The notes beneath the pieces were generated by a model. That model had not been told where the DNA came from and searched no databases. It was given only the letters and a program-made list of their open reading frames with translations. The translations under genes and the position numbers were made by a program. This document shows positions 15,701 through 20,729 of a stretch of 20,729 nt of DNA, in pieces. The first letter of the stretch is position 1. The number at the start of each line of letters is the position of its first letter. Source of the stretch: Bradymonadales bacterium (GTDB taxonomy: Bacteria > Myxococcota > Bradymonadia > REDH01); assembly GCA_947483645.1 (NCBI GenBank), contig CANKLS010000024.1, forward strand, positions 1 through 20,729, read 5' to 3'.

Positions 15701-17956
15701 CGACCAGCAGCCGAACTCCTCGCCCAGATCCATCAGCGTCTGCCAACGGCCGCTGCTCGCAGCGCTTGCGATCAGCCGCGCGAGGCCCGACTGCCCGGGC
15801 TCACCGTAGCGCGCCGCCTCCAGCCACAACCGCTCCGCTGCAGCCCGGTCCGAAAGACGAACCAGACGGACCTCCGCCTCCTCCATCGCAAGCGCCACCT
15901 GCGTCTCGCCATCCACAGCGCCACGCCGCAGCAACAGCGCCTGCGCCCAACGCGGCCACAGCTCCTCTGACGGAAGGTATCCAGCAAGGAAGGCGAACGA
16001 TGCATCGCTGCGACCCTCCGAATCGCTCAGCAGCACCTCGTGAATTCGTGCACAGACAACGTCGTCGTGCAGCGTCGTCGACGCGATCGCAGCGGCCTCC
16101 TGCAGCAGCGCTGCGCGCGCTGCCGCGTCGCTCCGCATTGCCTGTCTCTCCAACAGCTCCACCAACCGGCCCCAGGCGCCGCGTTCCGAAAAGGCCCGGC
16201 GAAGCTCCGACATCACCAGCGCATCACGAGGCTCAAACTCCAGCAGCTGCTCCAGTGCACCAATCGCCTGCCATGGCTGACGAAGACGATCCGACCAGAT
16301 CTCAACCACCCAACGCAGCGCCCGCGTCGCATCCTCGGCACGAGCCGCATGCGACGCATGCTCCATCATCAGCGTCACCGCGTCGCTCCAGCGACTCGCT
16401 GACGCAAACCGTTCGCCCAGCGCCCACGCGGCCTCCACGTGACCTGGCGCGATCTTCAAAATCGACTGCAGCGTCTGAGCAACCATGAATGGCAGGTTCA
16501 GACGATCGCGGTATACCTCGGCCATCGACTCCAGAATCCGGACCTGGTCCTCCCCCCCATCCGCCAGCGCCAGATCATCCTTCAGAACCTCCAGCAGCGT
16601 GCTCCAGCGACCCGTTGTCGTCAGCAGCTCTTGCAGACCCGAGCGGGCACCGGCGTGATGCGGGCTTCGGCGCAGAATCTGCCGCCACACCTCCACCGCC
16701 TTGTCCTGCGTACGCGAATCCGTCGCGCTCAGGCTGGCAAGCTCCTCACTCACCTCCAGCCAAGCCCCCTGCTCCACCGTTACATCACGCAGACTCTGAA
16801 GCGCCGTCAGCAGCCGCCGCGGCTCACCCGCTCGCCGCGCAAGCTCAGCAAAAAATGTCAGCGTCGTGACCTCATGGCCATCCAGCAGGCGCACCCGCTT
16901 GAACATCCGCTCCGCCGACTCCATGTCGCCAAGCTCCTGCCAGTAGAGGCGGCCTGCATCGATCATCAGCTCCTTCGCCGACTCCTGCCAGACCAACGCC
17001 TTCACAGCCGACTCATAACGTGCCGAAAGCGACGCCAGATCACCTGCCTCCCGATAACGCTTGGCAAGCGCCTCAAGCACCCCGAGGTCATCCTCGCCCG
17101 ACGCCCATAGCGATTCCAACGCCGCTCGATCCAGCCCCGCTAGCGTCGCCGGGTCGCTCCTCCGAACGCGACGATTCGGAGCAACGCTCTCGCCCGCTGC
17201 AGCAGACCGCAGCGCGGTAAGCGCCGGGCTCAGCTTCCATTTCAACTTCGGCTCCGTCTCAACCGCCACGGCAACGGGAACATCTGCAGCCACAATCTCG
17301 GCGGATGCAGGCACAGCCGCTACCGACACTTCAGGCGCCTCTTGTGGAGGATGTGCCGCCTCTGCCGGCAGCATGGCGAGCCGAGACGCAAGACGTCCCA
17401 CGCCCTCGTGTGTGGGCGCTAGTTGCACTGCCCGCTCAAGGTAGCCCAATGCGCGCTCCGCATCAGGACCGCCATCCAGCGCAGCCTCACCAAGCGCTAC
17501 CAGTAACTCCGCCTGCGCCACAGGCTCCGTCACTGCATGAAGTTCCAACTCCAGCAGCCGCGTCACAATTCGCCAGTTCCCCTGTCCAGCATAGATGCCG
17601 CGCGCCCGCGACAGCGCTGCCTGGTTCTTGGGCCACAGCTTGAAGGAGGCCTGGTACTGGCGCAACGCCTGTTCAGGACGCCCGAGCTGCAACTCCCAGA
17701 GCTGACCGACCGTCTCGAACAGCTGCGAACGCTCCTCCACACCAAGCGCAGCCGCCATCGACTCAAGGCGCCCAATGAGCCGCTCCCAGTCTGCACGACC
17801 CTCAGGACCGAACGGAGCGCCGAAGGTCTCGTACAGCCCGACCAGCTCCTGCCAACTCCCGTCCGCGACGAATTGAGCCTCGCAAAACGCGAAAAGGTCT
17901 GCCCGTGCCGGCTCCGTCAGAAGTGTCCCCAGCGCCTGTTCAAGCTCGTTCAACAT
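6707..17956 (-). CDS. Giant TPR-like alpha-solenoid protein (about 3,750 aa)
   Basis: An uninterrupted frame encodes an almost wholly helical protein of roughly 400 kDa. About 40 degenerate units recur by eye, each beginning with a G-x-W-x-x-L-x-x-x-L-E type helix (for example GNWRIVTRLLELEL, GRWSTLLEVLKDDL, GAWGRLVELLERQA, ERWSELRTLLFGRL) followed by A/L/E-rich TPR helices with A-x-x-x-Y/L...P turns. Canonical TPRs are clearest at both ends: residues 75-115 (PEQALRQYQASFKLWPKN) and the C-terminus (DPRRAREMFSRALAVDSEHA). An Ala/Pro/Val-rich linker (about 197-275) interrupts the solenoid near the N-terminus. No signal peptide, membrane segment or catalytic motif was seen, so it is probably a cytoplasmic scaffold. 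The ATG at 17956 is preferred because AGAGGG (17961-17966) precedes it; ATG 18034 lacks one, and a start at 18133 would overlap the upstream gene. It lies between a polytopic membrane protein and psd, which suggests a link with membrane lipids. Binding partners and function are unknown. Confidence 0.9.
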   Translation of the reverse strand: MLNELEQALGTLLTEPARADLFAFCEAQFVADGSWQELVGLYETFGAPFGPEGRADWERLIGRLESMAAALGVEERSQLFETVGQLWELQLGRPEQALRQYQASFKLWPKNQAALSRARGIYAGQGNWRIVTRLLELELHAVTEPVAQAELLVALGEAALDGGPDAERALGYLERAVQLAPTHEGVGRLASRLAMLPAEAAHPPQEAPEVSVAAVPASAEIVAADVPVAVAVETEPKLKWKLSPALTALRSAAAGESVAPNRRVRRSDPATLAGLDRAALESLWASGEDDLGVLEALAKRYREAGDLASLSARYESAVKALVWQESAKELMIDAGRLYWQELGDMESAERMFKRVRLLDGHEVTTLTFFAELARRAGEPRRLLTALQSLRDVTVEQGAWLEVSEELASLSATDSRTQDKAVEVWRQILRRSPHHAGARSGLQELLTTTGRWSTLLEVLKDDLALADGGEDQVRILESMAEVYRDRLNLPFMVAQTLQSILKIAPGHVEAAWALGERFASASRWSDAVTLMMEHASHAARAEDATRALRWVVEIWSDRLRQPWQAIGALEQLLEFEPRDALVMSELRRAFSERGAWGRLVELLERQAMRSDAAARAALLQEAAAIASTTLHDDVVCARIHEVLLSDSEGRSDASFAFLAGYLPSEELWPRWAQALLLRRGAVDGETQVALAMEEAEVRLVRLSDRAAAERLWLEAARYGEPGQSGLARLIASAASSGRWQTLMDLGEEFGCWSTLRASLMERLSNCGSDQVQEIGETLWEIASDRLSHAEAEREVLEAWRKRSPRNLVVLERLDQRYQWAGEVERRAEVLADLVPLVSAERGLALCDELSAICERDLGDARRSYQWAAQAFVRTATEPDRLARVTELAVAVGEVRSWVSMLEAVASGLSDAEHSGRLRAHAAALCDEELNEPLRAAAMIETVRASGHADAALMRRLCGIYARFERWAPLAAALEAQASLTWTASERASVELELAQVLSERLGRLAEASKLLVAQRDEGVASAKSQELLLSVSMRRADWAVASQCLEAAVETAGESERGAFLVEWGRLLSDRLGEHRRAISVFGRAIEDGSDAGGLALSGLIAMFGRADVAEAAATVAAPYLGKAGLWAELLQAYGLMRFAVGSGERRETSRAMAEIWEREFSDPDSAFIVVANLLVEEVGEACDWVLFDRLAAASGRSSEAAVRWLAALEQFGAAPFEPHLAEIATLVEAELGDADAARGVWQKATSLRSEPSDWLQVARLSEALGDWISARAEWKQVSCIASYEASQEALVHAAMLADAKLADPERAIEEMEQILAANVHFAPARKHLLSLLERVGKPDRLAWHLEQWAECADSEQNRLALLRQAAEASEAASEWQGAARLHCLIVAGVADAGDAGSEAEAFWRRAGGAGVWRTADDVGLFDLLCEGHRSAGHYEALWSLLDVGLHQVASTRRLSLADACAEVAEAQLQRPDAALDARLVGYRLSPEDPARSAAVELAAAQSNRWEDVAVAYEWAAEQTTDGAKKAGRLRAAAVIRLERLNDVPSAIANFEIARQFVPHDRELLKSLERLFAASGNAELRAVVVLECAGLTDEADERAGLLLEAAAIFFRELGAHASAVAVLADARRYERTHDEALLMLAEIHTSVGSWSALAEVLRAQLSVALEDGSRAELLARLAVLYDEKLGMAREALDAWSDYTELRADDRAAWSSMERLARDLGDGVRRVTVLERLLTLSSVSEGQAVAWALAQQQVAASGDLHRGIDLAAALLSSAVYVERAESLLRGLWSHEDVGARARSVMIAHYDRVGDAEALVEALTAEASADTRVEERVATLVRATRVCLATEGMSDRGFALVRFAVELAPLAAEVVELSETAAEAVQGWSALAEALSEIVHRSEDGLFAAQVSLRVAEILDHRMGLSASALDWYVGVSRALPLEVTSRRRLAVLLSEAARPSEEFAVIAELVELAVSEEERASLLQRAAELGEGLGQSPESLLELWRRRLSIVSGDRAALVALSRLELRAGNHASAASWMAQELQVVGDSAEASELRLRLAGLVWHELGSASRCVALVESEERAFGVSAPFAALLIEVLESDAVMLEERTAAVALLEPFARVAHRADALEVALRSRVAFAAGAELSELHCELALLYRDRLSRRSDACRSFVAAALLRPELASNWRDADESADDESLREIVRQALERAADEASGAELRAELWERLARFAQDRMEDPLLALRAWGAAFDAIPASLRVMDEVERRLAASGQHADREMVLRRGSDAATEPPVQRSILFRLAEVRWRETQDLDGAVSVCREILSRFGSAVDVLTMLSELLSELQRPGELVETLQALANLMQTAEERVMVLLYLGTVLDESLQDWAGCHAAYEKALTEDVLLVRVLEAVLQTLTRVAERAPDKHWVVAFALLAEKAAREDAAIRVEMLLLQLSVAEERSSRSMLTLRLAAAMEAASRPAEERFGQLSRALLDDPEQAALGVALATLCRAHEAMADYARVLEEAAMASSNLERSVALLTEAGMVRLMELGDSSGAVRTLRRAFDADPSVVVSAEALRAALQMSGDRDGLMHLNGRILESGPSAEVRVALLRDAAKLAEQPPLRLEAACGLWSKVLAMVPDDVEAMEALVRLLPQANRWDELGELHARRALSSEGDAAASSYAELGRIRLVQGRFQDAVEAYQAVLSIHADDRAVMLPLLQAYRALGYASEWLAVADRYLEGAAFDEEVVTLRLETARVAMEELGDPLDAALRLRPLVAQGVHDDGLVSQLQLLLQAPAARSEVLGFARDYLLENGELAARVALTVAAAEESPDMEVQAELFERAANLLDREEALASVAVVLRVRAVSAQPASERLRAELLGSLRERSSMVEAVRALDLASETAGDAASGAMLVELAATICSSLLGDDESAEARHRLVVLQLPSHTGALRSLAALCGRAGRRAEELAWLEMLAGFAASPTEAAEAWMAVHDGAMASGEPQRAVQAVANALRVAAATPRARDLLRAYAQYEETALSAVPLLIDFGRSQRSWEDLDVGLTMALDALEGAGLREPLLREQMLLRSESLGDGTGALERALEILAYQPLDLPALEIVLANAVHSGSVESVIERSLAVIEGRPAGMGDSAAIGLIVRLAGAHAVSAATSTRCARLALFVSSTDAAALLLLERGLRQNRDESGLMALLESRVEGLVGEARLPLFDELVQIGSRLGVAPSVRQTWARAAYGLEPTAARYAALSEILAESGDARGVAELGLERVEKMGDAEERRQLRLLVSHQFEVGCGDAVAAARLVADALAEEPRDASLRRELGRLLRSAGDGAGLVAVYEAGAQLAEGSARTAWQLEKARAESSVKGDVRAAADTAAAAFAEAPDDDAAFDAWAGYLQELDARAELRTVFLARAERAAGTALAVGWRLKAALALPRSIDNDLTAETELLRLLEEAPNDEATHAALGSRFAQSERWSELRTLLFGRLSRQPTAVAEGSTFELLKGCLTAQQDESELFGLYRLRVLAVSGDIDVVAAFERLARSRGSWNDVYLALSARGALAATLTERAEVLREAAAVAWEKLRDAVRAVDAMAGARKLLPDDTGLCEAQLALLAEAGMFEEAEALLSGYDALLERNGQGADRHRVSFLRGQWLLARGELAAARIVLEESFEMNGTSIPTILALGALLRQLGEREESLRVLQTGLLYQHSIQDPSVKVELFCLLGHLRSDVGDPRRAREMFSRALAVDSEHAESLAALAQLPA

Positions 17957-17960
17957 TGTG

Positions 17961-17966
17961 CCCTCT
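17961..17966 (-). promoter_or_regulatory. Ribosome binding site deciding the giant gene's start
   Basis: AGAGGG on the minus strand lies four bases before the ATG at 17956 (GAGG core at five). The alternative ATG at 18034 is preceded by a CG-rich run without purine-rich complementarity to 16S rRNA. The 115 bases from the upstream gene's stop (18072) to this ATG would then be an intergenic leader, possibly with its own promoter, although none is convincing. Confidence 0.45.
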
Positions 17967-18071
17967 GCGTCGTCTTCGACTTCTCTACGCTTCGTAACCA
18001 CTTCGCCCGCGGTCGTCACTTTCGCGCTTTTCATGCGCCGCGCCGAGAGAAATCGGTGCCCGCGGCCCAGA

Positions 18072-19118
18072 TTACGCCGCCGAATCTCCCCCCGCAGCCC
18101 GCTTTGAACGCGCCTCCGCCACCATCGTTCCAACCGCCGGCATCGCCGCCAGCACCTGTACCATCAACTGAAGCCCGTTCTGAATCAACCCCATCGCCAG
18201 ACCCGCAGCGCCTGCCGACGACCCAGGCAGATAGAGCCGCAGCCCCTCCTGCACAAAGTACTGAAAATTCCCCAAAAAACCCGGGCCCGTCGGAATCATC
18301 AGACCCACCACCAGCGTGCCCAACAGACCCCAGCCCGCATACCACGGCAACATGAAGCCGAACCCCCGCGCCAGCCACCACATCCCGAAGGCATTCGCAG
18401 ACCAGTAGACCACCGTCAGCAACAAAAACCACCAGAGGCGACCGCCCCCATACAGCGATCGCACCCCCACCAAAAAGGTCTCCATCATCCCAATCAGACT
18501 CCGCGACAACCCCGGAGCAAGCCTGCCGACTGTCTCCGTCACGATGCGCTCCGCCAGCCACCGCTTCCAAGCAAACAGCGTCAGTCCCACCGTTGCCGAC
18601 ACGAACACCAGCAGGCTCGCCCACCCCGCGCTACGAACCACCTCCGACGCCGACACAGGCGCCGCCAGAATCGATAGAAACAGCACAAGCGTGATGATCA
18701 GGCCATCGGCAACCCGCTCCACAACCGCCGTCCCAAGCCCCGCCGAAAACGGAACCCCTGCACGCTGCTGCAGCAGCAGCGGCCGCACGAACTCACCCAA
18801 CCGAAGCGGGAACAGCACGATCGCCGCAAACCCCGCTAACCCCACGCCAACCACCTCGGCCGCCGGCGCATTCGAAATCCCCCGGACCATCACAACCCAG
18901 CGGCCCACACGAGCCGCGTGCACCACCACAAACGAGGCCACATAGACCCACAGGAAGCGGGCCTCCACAGCCTGTGCTGACGCCACAGTCGACCGCCATA
19001 GGCCGGCGATTCCTGCAGAGCCGCCAACCTCGTCCGCCATCCCCTGCAGCGTCAACCAGAGGAGCCCTACGCCAATCAGCAGGCTCGCCAGAAACCGCCA
19101 CAACCACTGGGATTTCAT
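18072..19118 (-). CDS. Polytopic membrane protein, UPF0104/LPG-synthase-TM (flippase-like) family
   Basis: A 348-aa integral membrane protein with about eight hydrophobic segments (roughly 7-26, 54-75, 87-106, 131-155, 166-185, 227-250, 255-275, 303-330). Conserved features of the family are visible: an R-x-x-R region ([12 protein letters not shown], 69-80), [11 protein letters not shown] (103-113), ERVADGL (134-140) and [13 protein letters not shown] (276-288). Relatives form the membrane part of lysylphosphatidylglycerol synthase (MprF) and the AglD-like group, thought to move or modify lipid-linked molecules; this protein lacks the soluble synthase half. The start at 19118 has GGAG (19127-19130) eight bases upstream. 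A longer frame to 19184 starts close to the tRNA-Cys 3' end and adds non-membrane residues, so it was not used. It follows tRNA-Cys by 75 bases and precedes the giant TPR gene. Transport substrate is unknown; phospholipid is suggested by the nearby psd. Confidence 0.87.
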   Translation of the reverse strand: MKSQWLWRFLASLLIGVGLLWLTLQGMADEVGGSAGIAGLWRSTVASAQAVEARFLWVYVASFVVVHAARVGRWVVMVRGISNAPAAEVVGVGLAGFAAIVLFPLRLGEFVRPLLLQQRAGVPFSAGLGTAVVERVADGLIITLVLFLSILAAPVSASEVVRSAGWASLLVFVSATVGLTLFAWKRWLAERIVTETVGRLAPGLSRSLIGMMETFLVGVRSLYGGGRLWWFLLLTVVYWSANAFGMWWLARGFGFMLPWYAGWGLLGTLVVGLMIPTGPGFLGNFQYFVQEGLRLYLPGSSAGAAGLAMGLIQNGLQLMVQVLAAMPAVGTMVAEARSKRAAGGDSAA

Positions 19119-19193
19119 GGCCTGCACTCCAACCGCTCCACGCCTGCACCCACGGAACAGCCACGAGCGCGATGCAGAGCGCAATCTTCAAAG

Positions 19194-19265
19194 AGGGGAG
19201 GATCGGAGTCGAACCGACGAATGGAGGCTTTGCAGGCCTCTGCCTTACCACTTGGCGACCTCCCC
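19194..19265 (-). tRNA. tRNA-Cys (anticodon GCA)
   Basis: The minus strand gives a complete 72-base cloverleaf: acceptor GGGGAGG/CCTCCCC with discriminator T (U73, the known cysteine identity base), D arm GCC/GGC, anticodon stem GAGGC/GCCTC around CTGCAAA (anticodon GCA), and T arm GTCGG/CCGAT with loop TTCGACT. CCA is not encoded. No terminator is seen in the 75 bases before the flippase-like gene, so the tRNA could be processed from the head of the downstream mRNA. Confidence 0.97.
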
Positions 19266-19278
19266 AAGCGGAGCAGTC

Positions 19279-19308
19279 CGTCTAGGAAAGTCACCTCTCT
19301 CCCGTCAA
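19279..19308 (-). promoter_or_regulatory. Possible promoter of tRNA-Cys (and downstream operon)
   Basis: On the minus strand TTGACG (19303-19308) is followed after 18 bases by TAGACG (19279-19284). The -35 is identical to that of tRNA-Val; the -10 matches TATAAT at only three of six positions. Transcription would start near 19272, about seven bases before the tRNA. The same DNA overlaps a nested inverted repeat, so the assignment is tentative. Confidence 0.45.
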
Positions 19309-19337
19309 GACGACTTGCAACGAGAGACTGCTTTCCT
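19284..19337. repeat. Nested inverted repeat between fbaB and tRNA-Cys
   Basis: Three concentric stems share one axis: AGGAAAG (19284-19290) with CTTTCCT (19331-19337), TCTCTC (19296-19301) with GAGAGA (19322-19327), and CAAG (19306-19309) with CTTG (19314-19317) around the loop ACGA. It begins 18 bases beyond the fbaB stop in the transcribed direction. There is no U tract after it on the minus strand, so it could be a weak terminator, an mRNA 3' end structure or a protein-binding site over the tRNA-Cys promoter. Confidence 0.5.
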
Positions 19338-19355
19338 GTCGGGCCGCTACCCAAA

Positions 19356-20426
19356 TCAGGCAATCGTGATTTCCGGGGCGAGATAGACATCCTGGATCGC
19401 GTTGAGCAGCGCCACGCCCTCGTTCATTGGCTTCTGGAAGGCCTTGCGACCCGAGATCAGCCCCATGCCGCCGCCACGCTTGTTGATGACCGCCGTCCGA
19501 ACCGCCTCTGACAGGTCGTTGCTGCCGGCCGCGCCACCCGAGTTGATGAGACCAATACGGCCCATGTAGCCGTTGGCGACCTGATACCGGACCAGGTCAA
19601 TCGGATGGTCGGTCGAGAGCTTCGTGTACATGCGCTCGTCCAGTTTGCCGTAGGAGCTGCCGCCCATGTTCAGCGCCTTAAAGCCGCCGTTGTTCTCCGG
19701 AAGCTTCTGCTTGACGATATCGGCGCCAATCGTCGCACCCAGATGGTTCGCCTGACCCGTCAGGTCAGCCGCCACATGGTAGTCCTTCCCATCCTTCTTG
19801 AACCCGCTGTTCCGCAGGTAGCACCAGAGCACCGTCACCATGCCCAGCTCGTGCGCACGCGCAAACGCCTCCGACACCTCCACAATCTGACGCGTGCTCT
19901 CTTCCGACCCGTAGTAGATCGTCGCGCCGACCGCGCAGCAGCCCATGTCAAACGCCTGCTCTACCTGCGCGAACATCACCTGATCAAACTTGTTCGGATA
20001 GGTCAGCAGCTCGTTGTGGTTGATCTTCAGCATGAAGGGGATCTTGTGCGCATACTTGCGCGAGACCGAGGCCAGAACGCCGTAGGTGCTCGCAACCGCG
20101 TTGCACCCGCCCTCCATCGCCAGCTTCACGATGTTCTCAGGATCGAAGTAGGCAGGGTTCTTGGCAAACGACGCGCCCGCCGAGTGCTCAATGCCCTGGT
20201 CCACTGGCAGGATCGAGACATACCCCGTCCCGCCGAGCCGACCGGCACGCAACAGCCGCTCGTAGTTCGCCAACACGGGCGTCGGACGGTCGGTCAGCGA
20301 CAGAACCCGGTCCACATAATCGGGACCCGGCACCGTCAGCGACGACCGCGGGATCGTCCCGCAGGTATGGTTCAACAGCGACTCAGCGTCGGCTCCTAGA
20401 AGACTCGTAATCTCGCTCGTGTTCAT
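19356..20426 (-). CDS. fbaB: Class I fructose-bisphosphate aldolase (FbaB/DhnA type)
   Basis: Reversibly cleaves fructose 1,6-bisphosphate to dihydroxyacetone phosphate and glyceraldehyde 3-phosphate in glycolysis and gluconeogenesis, in the cytoplasm, through a lysine Schiff base rather than a metal. The 356-aa protein matches the E. coli FbaB length (350 aa) and has its landmark stretches: [12 protein letters not shown] (71-82), [17 protein letters not shown] (133-149), [13 protein letters not shown] (198-210), [12 protein letters not shown] (234-245, with K239 the expected Schiff-base lysine) and [13 protein letters not shown] (290-302), the phosphate-binding loop. The ATG at 20426 has a strong AAGGAGG (20435-20441) eight bases upstream. 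It appears to be transcribed alone: an inverted repeat follows its stop and tRNA-Cys has its own candidate promoter. The TIM-barrel fold is known for the family. Confidence 0.96.
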   Translation of the reverse strand: MNTSEITSLLGADAESLLNHTCGTIPRSSLTVPGPDYVDRVLSLTDRPTPVLANYERLLRAGRLGGTGYVSILPVDQGIEHSAGASFAKNPAYFDPENIVKLAMEGGCNAVASTYGVLASVSRKYAHKIPFMLKINHNELLTYPNKFDQVMFAQVEQAFDMGCCAVGATIYYGSEESTRQIVEVSEAFARAHELGMVTVLWCYLRNSGFKKDGKDYHVAADLTGQANHLGATIGADIVKQKLPENNGGFKALNMGGSSYGKLDERMYTKLSTDHPIDLVRYQVANGYMGRIGLINSGGAAGSNDLSEAVRTAVINKRGGGMGLISGRKAFQKPMNEGVALLNAIQDVYLAPEITIA

Positions 20427-20434
20427 CGCGCGCT

Positions 20435-20441
20435 CCTCCTT
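20435..20441 (-). promoter_or_regulatory. Strong ribosome binding site of fbaB
   Basis: AAGGAGG, a near-perfect anti-16S match, sits eight bases before the fbaB ATG. It is the strongest such site in the window and fits a highly expressed glycolytic gene. Confidence 0.8.
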
Positions 20442-20456
20442 CGATGTGGCCTGCCC

Positions 20457-20484
20457 CCTCTATCGCGAGCCCAACCACGGTCAA
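20457..20484 (-). promoter_or_regulatory. Possible promoter of fbaB
   Basis: On the minus strand TTGACC (20479-20484) is followed after 16 bases by TAGAGG (20457-20462). The -35 matches five of six consensus bases, the -10 only three. Transcription from it would give a leader of roughly 25 bases that carries the ribosome binding site. It resembles the two tRNA promoters in this window. Confidence 0.4.
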
Positions 20485-20729
20485 TCGCTTTGCGCAGCCA
20501 CACCCGAATCGCGACGAATTCGCGGGCTCGCGCAGCAGTCCTCCGCTACCCGACCCAGACGCCAACACCCGCGCGCTCCGGAGCCCCCATCCCGCCTCCG
20601 CACCAGTAGGCCGATTGCATCCCACCCAAGGTAATGCGTGACGACCGCACCCGACGCAGCTCCGGTCACCAAGAGACCAAGCTGATCGTCACGCCTCCAA
20701 GCCATCAACGCGCTCCGCGGCATCGCCGC

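Larger units (their letters stand above)
20427..20729. other. Right-end region upstream of fbaB, no convincing gene
   Basis: This stretch holds the fbaB ribosome binding site and candidate promoter. A minus-strand open frame of 80 codons (20481-20723) that could continue past the window edge has a mildly hydrophobic part (GLLVTGAASGAVVTHYLGW), but its C-terminal half is Arg/Gly/Cys-rich and resembles translated noncoding DNA. It may be the tail of a gene lying outside. No RNA fold was recognised. Confidence 0.4.

Noticed and set aside
6707..17956. Giant gene as an NRPS/PKS megasynthase or large adhesin
   Set aside because: No adenylation, ketosynthase or carrier motifs, no signal peptide and no beta-repeat pattern; the whole length is helical-repeat-like.
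17957..18133. Longer starts for the giant gene (18034 or 18133)
   Set aside because: 18133 overlaps the upstream gene and gives an Arg/Trp-rich nonsense-like start; 18034 has no ribosome binding site. 18034 remains possible.
19605..20399. 264-codon plus-strand frame opposite fbaB
   Set aside because: Opposite a well-conserved aldolase; His/Arg/Val-rich without motif.
1..20729. CRISPR array, insertion sequence, integrase or prophage near the tRNA genes
   Set aside because: No spaced direct repeats, no transposase or integrase frames and no tRNA-end duplications were seen beside either tRNA.

Overview
The window looks like a chromosomal segment from a GC-rich Gram-negative bacterium. Myxococcota, and Bradymonadales-type lineages in particular, is my best guess. 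The clues are a secreted lipoprotein with a Thr/Asp/Gly/Ser tandem-repeat linker, paired-cysteine motifs and a carboxypeptidase-regulatory-like C-terminus; a very large helical-repeat protein; and two lipoproteins with bacterial lipoboxes. No mobile element, CRISPR array, phage gene or rRNA is visible. The taxonomic call is inference.

Left part (1-4657). A tRNA-Val(GAC) on the minus strand has a near-consensus promoter. Three plus-strand genes follow: a 488-aa lipoprotein, a 779-aa DEAD-box RNA helicase with a long disordered C-terminal half and a terminal DbpA/CsdA-like RNA-binding domain, and a 161-aa lipoprotein with an OB-fold-like core that starts one base after the helicase stop. This group ends head-on against the minus-strand genes, with only 11 bases between the stop codons at 4657 and 4669.

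Central and right part (4669-19265, all minus strand). Read in the transcribed direction the order is tRNA-Cys(GCA), a UPF0104/LPG-synthase-TM-like polytopic membrane protein, an enormous all-helical TPR-like protein (about 3,750 aa, more than half of the window), phosphatidylserine decarboxylase, and a SAM-dependent methyltransferase with an acidic N-terminal extension. Gaps are short (16 bases between the giant gene and psd, a few tens of bases between psd and the methyltransferase), no terminator is evident and all genes point the same way, so this is probably one operon. Two of the products, psd and the flippase-like protein, are membrane-lipid proteins. The giant solenoid between them is the best candidate here for something undescribed: a possible cytoplasmic scaffold linked to phospholipid synthesis or distribution.

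Right end (19356-20729). A class I fructose-bisphosphate aldolase of the FbaB/DhnA type has a strong ribosome binding site and a plausible promoter. The last 303 bases hold this upstream region and no convincing gene.

Three upstream regions (tRNA-Val, tRNA-Cys, fbaB) share a TTGAC[G/C] -35 element followed by a degenerate TA-A-- -10 element at 16-18 bases, which suggests one housekeeping promoter style.
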